In this document: one piece after another, positions 14,472 to 21,895 of the stretch
Position numbering within the stretch: position 1 is the first letter of the stretch
Layout of the letters: each line of letters starts with the position of its first letter
Virus record (IMG/VR): IMGVR_UViG_3300042898_003434
Coordinates: 1-64,000 of that record
Source of the DNA: a virus
DNA: 64,000 nt
Reading direction: 5' to 3' (one strand)
The notes under the pieces: generated by a model
What the model was told of the DNA's origin: nothing
Seen by the model: the letters and a program-made list of their open reading frames with translations, nothing else
Databases searched by the model: none
Translations under genes and position numbers: made by a program

Positions 14472-14869
14472 TGTAGTTCTTTTACCGTACCACGAAGTTT
14501 TGGACCATTCTCGACCGCTACCCAATCTTTGATCATATTGCTCATAGCTGGCTTACCTCCACCACGAACATTAACTGCAACGGTGATGTGTGGGATTTTG
14601 TTTTCACTTGGAAATCCAACTACACGCACAGCAACTACTTTATCACTGATACCAACGTGAGTAACCTCAAGGTGCTGTTCTGTGTCAAGATATTGTTTAA
14701 CAAACTCCGGTGTGCCGGGATATTTGATGGTCATATGATGACACACCATTTCCCAACCATTGTCTCGAACTAAAATAGGAAGGCGGACAGCATCCACTTT
14801 GATGTTTTTATCTGCCCAAGCAGACAATGATAATTGAGATTTTTCGTCTAGTAATATTGCGGAATACAT
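14468..14869 (-). CDS. 2H phosphoesterase-like protein
   Basis: 133 aa with two H-x-T motifs, HMT at 45-47 (in CHHMTIKYPG) and HIT at 94-96 (in IPHITVAVN), placed in strands about 50 residues apart as in 2H phosphoesterases. These enzymes open 2',3'-cyclic phosphates or act on 2'-5' linkages; the closest functional analogy is the cyclic phosphodiesterase domain of fungal tRNA ligase. Located 6 nt before the clamp-loader gene in transcription order is gp44, so it is likely co-expressed with replication genes. Family call from motifs only. Confidence 0.7.
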   Translation of the reverse strand: MYSAILLDEKSQLSLSAWADKNIKVDAVRLPILVRDNGWEMVCHHMTIKYPGTPEFVKQYLDTEQHLEVTHVGISDKVVAVRVVGFPSENKIPHITVAVNVRGGGKPAMSNMIKDWVAVENGPKLRGTVKELQ

Positions 14870-14875
14870 ATGTTT

Positions 14876-15829
14876 TTATTTGATTGCTCTCAAGAGTTTA
14901 ATAATTGTTGCCATAAAGCAGATTTCTTTATCCACGACGGACACATCTTGAAATTGTCCATCAGCAATAATAATTATAACGTCGGCAACATTGTCGGGTG
15001 CATATTCATTCACCTTTTCAAATAATACCGTATAAAAGTCAGCGAAGCTCTTTACACTGTTATCGGCAAGTAGTTGGCGGATGTTTGTAAATGCTTGTTT
15101 TTTGTTGGAATCCTTTAGCATCTCAATTATCTTAGCTTTAATATCACCCTCCAATACATCCTCACGTGCCAGTGTCAGTACCCCATTAACCACGTTGCGC
15201 TGTGCGGTATTGATGATAGCACGAATATCTGGATAATGTGTATTGACAAGCAATATCACACCGTCTTTGTCGAACTTTACGTTTTCTTTCTTGAGAATAT
15301 TAACGAGATTAGCGGCGACATCCTTCTTTGCCGGAGGATGAATAGCAAATGCTTGACAGCGCGATTGGATTGGTTCAATGATGCGTTCATGGTAATTACA
15401 GGTCAAGATGAACCGCGTGTGCTCACTAAATGTTTCCATCGTATTTCTCAATCCGGCTTGACCGGCAGGAGTGAAATAGTCTGCTTCATCCAAAATGATG
15501 ACTTTTAGTGGATTAAACCCGATGTTACAAGCAAAGTTCTTGATTTTGACACGAACAGTATCAATGCCATTTTCATCCGATGCGTTGATATAAAGCATAT
15601 CACACTTTATGGAGTTTGTAATAAGTTTAGCAAGAGTCGTCTTGCCAGTGCCCGCGCTACCATATAACAGCAAATGTGGTAGATCATTAGTTTCAATATA
15701 TTGCTTTACTTTGGCTTTGAGTGTATCATTGCCAACATAATCATCTAGTTTGAATGGTCTATATCGTTCTGTCCAAATGCTATGAGTAGAAACTTCCGGC
15801 TCATTGTTGTCTTCGATTAAAAAATTCAT
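14876..15829 (-). CDS. 44: Clamp loader ATPase subunit (T4 gp44-like)
   Basis: 317 aa AAA+ protein. WTERYRPFKLDDYVGND opens the domain, Walker A is GSAGTGKTT (58-66), Walker B is VIILDEAD, and the arginine-finger region SRC follows, exactly as in T4 gp44 and RFC small subunits. It opens and loads the sliding clamp encoded one base upstream. The partner gp62 is not recognisable in the window. Confidence 0.95.
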   Translation of the reverse strand: MNFLIEDNNEPEVSTHSIWTERYRPFKLDDYVGNDTLKAKVKQYIETNDLPHLLLYGSAGTGKTTLAKLITNSIKCDMLYINASDENGIDTVRVKIKNFACNIGFNPLKVIILDEADYFTPAGQAGLRNTMETFSEHTRFILTCNYHERIIEPIQSRCQAFAIHPPAKKDVAANLVNILKKENVKFDKDGVILLVNTHYPDIRAIINTAQRNVVNGVLTLAREDVLEGDIKAKIIEMLKDSNKKQAFTNIRQLLADNSVKSFADFYTVLFEKVNEYAPDNVADVIIIIADGQFQDVSVVDKEICFMATIIKLLRAIK

Positions 15830-15830
15830 T

Positions 15831-16559
15831 TTACTTGTTGACCTTGGTTAAGTAGTAATTCGCTTCGTACTCGTCAGTCTTGAAGTTGATACTCGCCAGA
15901 CCTGCGGAATTTACCTTTAGCACAGACCCAATCGTCCCACGATTCTTTAACAGTATTTCCTTGAAAAACATTGCGCTGAAACTAACCTCCTTGGCGGGTT
16001 TATCCTTTCCTGCCAACGGTGTTACTTCCAGACGAATGCGATTGTTATTTGCATCGCCGTCGCCAATCACAAGCTCAACTTTGTCGCCTTTCTTGTTTAA
16101 TCCAAGAGTAAAAGCAGCAACGTCAGGAAGTGCGTTTTTGGCTTTGACGAACCGTTCGATGAAAGACTCGGTTAACTCGATTTCCAAATCAAAATTACAA
16201 TTGGAGTTTACAGCTGGTACCTTTGGTATAACGGACATATCCGCCAACGTGATGATAGACTCGGTGTTCTTATCTGATATCGCAAAGCTGATTGCTCGGT
16301 CATCATCCAACTTATTTACAACAACTTCAATTTCTTCGTCCAAAATCCCAAGCATTTTCTTTAATTGAGCAGTGTCGTGCACACCATACTCTCCTTTTTC
16401 AATACTCAAGTTGTTGAACTTTATGTTACCAGCCATTGTACGGTCGTCCGCAACAATACCGGTTTTTAGATGCTTTCCGTCGGATTCGAACTTTACTCGC
16501 TCAATGTTTCCATTTAAGTTGTATAGCTCAATAAACTTTACTAGACTTGATTTATTCAT
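15831..16559 (-). CDS. 45: Sliding clamp (T4 gp45-like)
   Basis: 242 aa, similar in length to T4 gp45 (228 aa), with the acidic and alternating strand pattern of the trimeric phage clamp. It tethers the polymerase to DNA and, in T4, also activates late promoters. First gene of the gp45-gp44 unit; TTGACA-N16-TAATAT ends 6 nt before the ATG, so the message appears leaderless. Confidence 0.92.
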   Translation of the reverse strand: MNKSSLVKFIELYNLNGNIERVKFESDGKHLKTGIVADDRTMAGNIKFNNLSIEKGEYGVHDTAQLKKMLGILDEEIEVVVNKLDDDRAISFAISDKNTESIITLADMSVIPKVPAVNSNCNFDLEIELTESFIERFVKAKNALPDVAAFTLGLNKKGDKVELVIGDGDANNNRIRLEVTPLAGKDKPAKEVSFSAMFFKEILLKNRGTIGSVLKVNSAGLASINFKTDEYEANYYLTKVNK

Positions 16560-16565
16560 GGTGGT

Positions 16566-16593
16566 ATATTATTAAAAAGGGCGTCGATGTCAA
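16566..16593 (-). promoter_or_regulatory. Sigma70-type promoter of the clamp gene
   Basis: TTGACA, 16-nt spacer, TAATAT, 6 nt to the ATG. Confidence 0.75.
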
Positions 16594-16596
16594 TAG

Positions 16597-19107
16597 TCAA
16601 TTAAAATTAAAAAACTCATCGATAGTCTCGGAGTTTTCACTGTACATGTTCCAACGTAGCGCGGCGTAAAAGTCTTTGAACTTACCTTCCAATTCAGAAT
16701 TCCAAATTCGGTTTCTGTCTATATATTTATTGATAAAATTCATAATCACCTCAGGATCTTTTCCATCATCCTTGAATGCCATGCCATCCAGACCGTATGG
16801 ATTTTCTCTAAGATATACCCACTTGATCTTTCCACCGTGCATGATAGGCTCGGTGTCGGCCAATTCAAACTTTTTAAGCATATCGTTATATGCCAATGCA
16901 GCTTTGCATTGAGCTGTAGAACCGTGAGCAAAATTAAACAATTCTCGATCTGTTGGATTAAAATTAGTCTGAGCCTCAGTAGCCGATATGAACTTAACCG
17001 ACGTATTCTTAGCAATATCTTCCAATGCAAATTCTCCCATTTGACTCTTGAATTCAACCACCTTTTTGTTAACTTCCGAGTTTGGGACACCCTTTAAAAT
17101 GTCGGTAAGCACACTCTTCATGAAATCTCTAAACTTTTTTGGGTAAGAAGAGCGTACAACGTCCAAGCCTTTGATTTCAATCTCTTCCACGTCTTTGTTT
17201 AGCTCCATGTTGTATACCTTGAACATGGCGTAGCGTTTCTTGACAACCCAGAATGCCGATTTAGCCACCACGTCAGATGCAATCTTGATACGATTGTCTG
17301 TGGAGTTGAAGAACCTGACCATCATTATTTTATAGAAGTTGTTTAGGTCGTCGGATACTTCACCAATCGTTTTTATCGCAAACGGCTTAACGTCTTCAAC
17401 TTTTTCGTAATTGGCGAGGGACTTTATGTCCAAATATAAACTATCCGTGTCAATGTAAACAACATAATCCTTATCTTTTGTATTGCAACGCTTATTAAAC
17501 TTATTATTTACATACTTGGCGCTAGTTTTGATGATCTCTTGTCCAGTAAGTGTAACCGCAGCTGCGTTATCCAAATCGTAAAATCTAAAAATACTCAATC
17601 CAAGCACGCCGTAGAGTGAGTTAAGCAAAATCTTCTGTACTTGTTGGCGTCGTTTCCAAAACGTAGTTCCTTCTTTGTCGCCTTTATCCGAGCATTCTTT
17701 CATCTTGTTCTTAAACTCGACACGCTCGGAAAACCATTTCTTTAGAATGTCCGGTACACAGCCGACCTTCTTTTGGTCATATACAACACCGTTGGCACTC
17801 ACGGATAGATTGTATTCCACCATAAGCTTTGCGAAATCTTCGTAAGTATACAGCTCGTTATCAAAGATTATCTTGTCGGAACTATGCTTGACAAGCTTCT
17901 CACTATCCCAGTCTTTGATAACAGCAACCTTGGTTTCTGGGCTGATATTTAGACTCATGATCACGGACGGATACAGAGAATTGATGTCCGCACTGCAAAT
18001 CCAATCATAGCGGCCGGGTATAGGGTCTTTTACATACGCACCTTCAAACCCAACATCACCGTCCAGTTTGTCGTCGTCGGGTTTTTCGACCTCAATCTTC
18101 TTGTTCGGAGCAACCATCTTCTTTCTGCGAAGATATGTGAGCAATGCGCCCTCAAGAATTTTAGACGATACGCTAAATTCTTCGTATCCAGTGTGGCAAA
18201 CATGGCAAATGCTTTGTGCAAGCTCGATAAACTGCAACTGGTCGTTCATTTTCTTGACCAGAATAACGTCGTGTAAGTTGTATTCTATAAACTTCTTAAT
18301 ATCGGTCCTTTTCAAATTATCGATAGAACCTTCGAATTCAACTTTACCGATCTTCAATTCTTCTTTTGCGACGGTGTCGAGCCGATAATTGGTAAGACTC
18401 TTGCCGCTATACTTCTTATACAACAGCAGGTAATCTAAGCAGTTTATACCCGCAATCGTCATCTTGTTCTTATATTTATTCCAATAACAAATATTTATAG
18501 GAGACAGTTCACTCGCGGCTTCTTCACCGAGTGCTACAACCATACGAGCGTGCAAGTATGGAAAGTCGAAGCCGTCAATATTCCACCCGCTGGCAATAGT
18601 AGGATTTATTTCTCGCCATTTTTTTAAGAATTCAATTAATAAATCTTGTTCGGTACGAAATGCAATGACACTGCTATTATCTTTTTCCTCGTTACTCACA
18701 TTACCGTCTTCATCGAGAACAAGGCAATAATAGCGATTATTCTTGGCATCATATAACGCTATGGCGGTGATTTTCTTTTGTGGGTCTTGTATGTTTGGAT
18801 AACCACCGACAGAATCAACTTCGATATCTATGACTGCAATACGATGATTTACGCTAATTTCATCACTTTCTCCGTATGCATCTACCAACACTCTTGTATC
18901 TAGTGGAACGTCGGATTCAAACAAGTTTGGATCGCGAGGATTATATCTTTCAACACGCTCAAGCTTATCACCGTAAATAGATGTATACTTACCATCTCTA
19001 GCCTTCTTGAAGGCGTATGGCTTAAACTTAAATGATGTATATGAGTGTACGTCGTCCCACAAGTGTACGATACCTGTTTTTCTGTCGCAATATATTGATT
19101 GGTACAT
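16597..19107 (-). CDS. 43: Family B DNA polymerase (T4 gp43-like)
   Basis: 836 aa. The proofreading domain is intact: DIEVD (94-98), NIDGFD (176-181) and YNLHD (276-280). Polymerase motif A is ADINSLYPSVI (from 373), motif B is KILLNSLYGVLG and motif C is YIDTDSLY. This is the replicative polymerase. It has its own TTGACA-N16-TAGTAT promoter ending 6 nt before the ATG. The phage also carries a family A-like polymerase at 37348. Confidence 0.97.
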   Translation of the reverse strand: MYQSIYCDRKTGIVHLWDDVHSYTSFKFKPYAFKKARDGKYTSIYGDKLERVERYNPRDPNLFESDVPLDTRVLVDAYGESDEISVNHRIAVIDIEVDSVGGYPNIQDPQKKITAIALYDAKNNRYYCLVLDEDGNVSNEEKDNSSVIAFRTEQDLLIEFLKKWREINPTIASGWNIDGFDFPYLHARMVVALGEEAASELSPINICYWNKYKNKMTIAGINCLDYLLLYKKYSGKSLTNYRLDTVAKEELKIGKVEFEGSIDNLKRTDIKKFIEYNLHDVILVKKMNDQLQFIELAQSICHVCHTGYEEFSVSSKILEGALLTYLRRKKMVAPNKKIEVEKPDDDKLDGDVGFEGAYVKDPIPGRYDWICSADINSLYPSVIMSLNISPETKVAVIKDWDSEKLVKHSSDKIIFDNELYTYEDFAKLMVEYNLSVSANGVVYDQKKVGCVPDILKKWFSERVEFKNKMKECSDKGDKEGTTFWKRRQQVQKILLNSLYGVLGLSIFRFYDLDNAAAVTLTGQEIIKTSAKYVNNKFNKRCNTKDKDYVVYIDTDSLYLDIKSLANYEKVEDVKPFAIKTIGEVSDDLNNFYKIMMVRFFNSTDNRIKIASDVVAKSAFWVVKKRYAMFKVYNMELNKDVEEIEIKGLDVVRSSYPKKFRDFMKSVLTDILKGVPNSEVNKKVVEFKSQMGEFALEDIAKNTSVKFISATEAQTNFNPTDRELFNFAHGSTAQCKAALAYNDMLKKFELADTEPIMHGGKIKWVYLRENPYGLDGMAFKDDGKDPEVIMNFINKYIDRNRIWNSELEGKFKDFYAALRWNMYSENSETIDEFFNFN

Positions 19108-19113
19108 ATTGAT

Positions 19114-19141
19114 ATACTACAAGTGTCCAGTAGATTGTCAA
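19114..19141 (-). promoter_or_regulatory. Sigma70-type promoter of the DNA polymerase gene
   Basis: TTGACA, 16-nt spacer, TAGTAT, 6 nt to the ATG. Confidence 0.75.
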
Positions 19142-19168
19142 GACCCGTTCAAAGAACAATCATAAATT

Positions 19169-19615
19169 TCATATGGTAATAACACTGTCGAACCCCTCTG
19201 CCTTTGTGGGTGAATGCAGTTTATTAGCTTGTTTGTCTATAACAAACTCTGGAACTTTACGAGTTCTGTGTGAATTTTGTTGTTTTGCCACATCAACCGG
19301 CGTATCAATAAAATACGCTCGCACCTCTGCATTATTTACCTTTCCAATTTCGATCCAGTCCTTACGGTCTTTTACACTAAGACTTGTGGCGTCGATTATT
19401 GTATTCTTTCCTTGAGAAAGAGAATTATCTACGCGGTGTTTTGCAACATCAAATACCCTGCCGTTTTGTGTTTGATCTCCGGCGTCTCCCGTCAACTCTT
19501 GGCGTATCGCATCAGTCTCAATCAATTGAGCATTTAAAGATGTCTTTAGTCCATTGGCATAGGTGGTTTTTCCGGAGCCGCTAATGCCAATCATTACTGC
19601 TAAAATAGGTTTCAT
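19169..19615 (-). CDS. Polynucleotide 5'-kinase-like P-loop kinase
   Basis: 148 aa. Walker A GISGSGKTT (10-18), then ETDAIRQEL, the lid-region NTIIDATSLSVKDR and a C-terminal R-x-x-x-V-P-E helix, the layout of the kinase domain of T4 Pnkp. The C-terminal phosphatase domain of T4 Pnkp (301 aa) is absent, so 3'-end healing must come from elsewhere, perhaps the 2H protein at 14468. It would phosphorylate 5'-OH RNA ends before ligation. Own promoter TTGACA-N16-TATTCT ends 7 nt before the ATG. Confidence 0.82.
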   Translation of the reverse strand: MKPILAVMIGISGSGKTTYANGLKTSLNAQLIETDAIRQELTGDAGDQTQNGRVFDVAKHRVDNSLSQGKNTIIDATSLSVKDRKDWIEIGKVNNAEVRAYFIDTPVDVAKQQNSHRTRKVPEFVIDKQANKLHSPTKAEGFDSVITI

Positions 19616-19622
19616 TTTGCAC

Positions 19623-19650
19623 AGAATAGACCAGTTTTATTAAATGTCAA
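19623..19650 (-). promoter_or_regulatory. Sigma70-type promoter of the kinase gene
   Basis: TTGACA, 16-nt spacer, TATTCT, 7 nt to the ATG. Confidence 0.65.
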
Positions 19651-19669
19651 CTAATCTATGAATCAACCG

Positions 19670-19990
19670 TTATTTATTTTTGTCTTCTTGGGATTCTTCT
19701 TTTTTACTGTCAATTCTATCCTTCTTGGTTTCGTCGGGTGCGGTAGTTTTGTCCGGTCTATAACATCTTTTTAATTTCCATCCCATCGTCGGACTTAATT
19801 CAAAATAAAATATCGTGCATTTCTTTGGTAAATTTGCAATAGTTGCACCGACAAAATTCAATGACCCGTATGAAACCGGCTCGCCCATGTCAGAATCGTA
19901 TAAAGCATATGTCGAAGCGTCTAATTTAAAATTAAAAAATGTAACTTCCCTTACGTCAATTTTTTTGAAATGCAATGGTTTTTGTTTCAT
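19670..19990 (-). CDS. Hypothetical protein
   Basis: 106 aa, beta-rich first 75 residues and a highly charged Lys/Asp/Glu tail. No domain recognised. TATTTATA sits 4 nt upstream of the ATG, directly after the terminator of the preceding gene, so it is an independent unit. Confidence 0.6.
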   Translation of the reverse strand: MKQKPLHFKKIDVREVTFFNFKLDASTYALYDSDMGEPVSYGSLNFVGATIANLPKKCTIFYFELSPTMGWKLKRCYRPDKTTAPDETKKDRIDSKKEESQEDKNK

Positions 19991-19994
19991 AATA

Positions 19995-20002
19995 TATAAA
20001 TA
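19995..20002 (-). promoter_or_regulatory. TATTTATA box before the 19670-19990 gene
   Basis: The coding strand reads CTATTTATATATTATG; the box is 4 nt from the start codon and immediately downstream of a terminator, so this is the only room for a promoter. Confidence 0.45.
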
Positions 20003-20003
20003 G

Positions 20004-20038
20004 AAAACCGCCGAAGTTTTTACGCTTCGGCGGTTTTA
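20004..20038 (-). terminator. Intrinsic terminator after the 20062-20448 gene
   Basis: AAAACCGCCGAAG/CTTCGGCGGTTTT stem with T-rich flank. Confidence 0.9.
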
Positions 20039-20061
20039 ATATAACCATTTATCCAACCAAA

Positions 20062-20448
20062 TTATACAGCAGCTTGATTGATAACTTGACTCTTGGTAGA
20101 GTCGATAGCAACTTCTGTTGTTTGTTTGACGGAAGTAGAGGCTTTTACGTCGCCAACAGCAACCGTGGCCCTCGGCGAATCTGTGGAAATAACACCCGCA
20201 GCGGTTGCAGCGGCTAGAACTTCCTCGGACGGGTTGGCCTTGGTATACACCTTACGCGGTCGACCAATTGCTGGCTTGATCTTGCCGATCAGCACGATCT
20301 CTTTTGCTTCTTCGGCTTTCTTTACGCGGAAGCGCAGAGTGATGTTAATGGCGGCTGGATATTTTACCTGAATATCCTCGATTGTAAAATGGCTTTCTGG
20401 CCATTCGATATTTGTGCGACTCTTTTCTGTTTTATTATTTTTTAACAT
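20062..20448 (-). CDS. Hypothetical protein with AT-hook-like motif
   Basis: 128 aa. The first 65 residues look like a small folded domain; residues about 72-78 read IGRPRKVY, an AT-hook-like GRPRK core that could bind the minor groove of AT-rich DNA. The rest is an Ala/Ser/Thr/Val-rich tail. The leader contains tandem TTAAACAT repeats. DNA binding is a guess from the one motif. Confidence 0.55.
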   Translation of the reverse strand: MLKNNKTEKSRTNIEWPESHFTIEDIQVKYPAAINITLRFRVKKAEEAKEIVLIGKIKPAIGRPRKVYTKANPSEEVLAAATAAGVISTDSPRATVAVGDVKASTSVKQTTEVAIDSTKSQVINQAAV

Positions 20449-20507
20449 AATTTTATTAATGTTTAATGTTTAATGTTTACTGCGATTATTAGTTATACAA
20501 CTAAAGT

Positions 20508-21836
20508 TTAGAGACTGGCGTCTTCACCACGACTATAACCGTCGCGGTATCCATCTTTGAAATTCTGACTGTAATATTTGTTCAGCGAGAAACCGAACCC
20601 ATGTCCATGGTCGAAATCACGTTGGCCAGTCGAGAATCCAACGCGGAATTCTTCTTCCGCAGGTGAATCTTTGGCGGAATCTTCAGTATGATACTCGCCG
20701 GTGAAATATTGCTCATTAGACAGTTGCGATGCGTCGGTTTCTTTATCGGAATCACAACTGCAATTATCGCAGTTGTGATTGTCACCACAATTATCATGAG
20801 ACCCATCTTCCGCAGATTTAGTAAATTCGGGTGAATTGTATTCTTCACCAAAATAACCATCCTCGTATCCGCTCGCATAATCGCCGCCACGGGCGGTATC
20901 CAAACTATAACCATACAAACGGTGATCTAGTGTATCACTTTCGCCCACCGCATAACCTTCATCGTAAGGACCAACGCCACCGTCACCATCATGCGATTCA
21001 TCATGCTCGGACTCTTCTTCACAACTCGTTTCGTCATATGTGCGGTCTGGATCTAGATTTTCTGCATTGCTCGTATAAACAACCTTATCTAGCTCTTTTA
21101 CGATGTCTTTAATCTCGGAAACAACCAAATATTGGGTTACGCGCATCTTTGGGTGATTTTCATACTTTGGAACGCTCACAACGTCTTTTGGGTTGACCTT
21201 GACAATAAGCAGTCGATTGCCATTTACGTTAATTTCCGCACCCTTGACAAAGTGTCCATATTGAACAACGTAATCAAGAGCGCCGACATGCAGACCAGTG
21301 GAGCAATCACGCTCGTAATTTTCGTCAACCATGTTACGTGGAATAGATGGAGCACAGCCAACACGGTTGTCGAGCTTGCCACTATAAATATCCATATAGT
21401 CATTCCGAACTGCCTTGTATGCAAGGAAGCAACCATCGTCGGTTATTGGAAGACCATAATTCTCAAGGAATGTATAGGTTTCATTAACCGCACGATTACT
21501 TGGATTTTGCATGAGATTCTCAAGAAATTTGACCATGTGATCAAACTTGAATCCTTCGTGCATCATCGACAAGATACGATTGGTTAAGGTATTGTGCAGA
21601 GGGAATGAACCATAGAAAACTTGACCGTTTTGCACGGTAATTTGTCCACTGGCATACTGCGTTACTGCTTTCGCGATGTTGACAAGATTTTCAATAATGT
21701 CAAACTCGCCTTTCTTTAGCGCCTCGACTATCTTATTATAGTTTGGATGGTCGTTAGCAACAGTCAAGCACTCATCTTTTAGAAAAAGTGTGACGGAACC
21801 GTTTGTTTTGATGACGTATGGGATATTATTTTTCAT
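20508..21836 (-). CDS. rIIB: rIIB-like protein
   Basis: 442 aa from ATG (448 if the in-frame TTG at 21854 is used; that TTG lies exactly 6 nt after the -10 box, as for leaderless genes nearby). Residues 20-250 follow T4 RIIB: LVNRIL-type helix, FLENLMQNPS, GCFLAYKAVRNDYMDIYSG and the RDCSTGLHVG and VKVNPKDVVSVP tracts. The C-terminal 190 residues are an added acidic, Tyr/Gly/Asp/His-rich extension with a Cys-rich cluster (DNCGDN...CDNCSCD). rIIA lies directly upstream, as in T4. RIIA/RIIB influence lysis timing and superinfection exclusion. Confidence 0.9.
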   Translation of the reverse strand: MKNNIPYVIKTNGSVTLFLKDECLTVANDHPNYNKIVEALKKGEFDIIENLVNIAKAVTQYASGQITVQNGQVFYGSFPLHNTLTNRILSMMHEGFKFDHMVKFLENLMQNPSNRAVNETYTFLENYGLPITDDGCFLAYKAVRNDYMDIYSGKLDNRVGCAPSIPRNMVDENYERDCSTGLHVGALDYVVQYGHFVKGAEINVNGNRLLIVKVNPKDVVSVPKYENHPKMRVTQYLVVSEIKDIVKELDKVVYTSNAENLDPDRTYDETSCEEESEHDESHDGDGGVGPYDEGYAVGESDTLDHRLYGYSLDTARGGDYASGYEDGYFGEEYNSPEFTKSAEDGSHDNCGDNHNCDNCSCDSDKETDASQLSNEQYFTGEYHTEDSAKDSPAEEEFRVGFSTGQRDFDHGHGFGFSLNKYYSQNFKDGYRDGYSRGEDASL

Positions 21837-21860
21837 GGTATTTTTATTTAACAAAGTGAT

Positions 21861-21888
21861 ATATTATGTACGTTTTATAGTTTGTCAA
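21861..21888 (-). promoter_or_regulatory. Sigma70-type promoter of rIIB
   Basis: TTGACA, 16-nt spacer, TAATAT. An in-frame TTG follows 6 nt later and the ATG 24 nt later. Confidence 0.7.
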
Positions 21889-21895
21889 CTATATT

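Noticed and set aside
20460-20490. Tandem TTAAACAT repeats upstream of the 20062-20448 gene as an origin or CRISPR-like array
   Set aside because: Only two to three short copies in AT-rich sequence without spacers; no further evidence.
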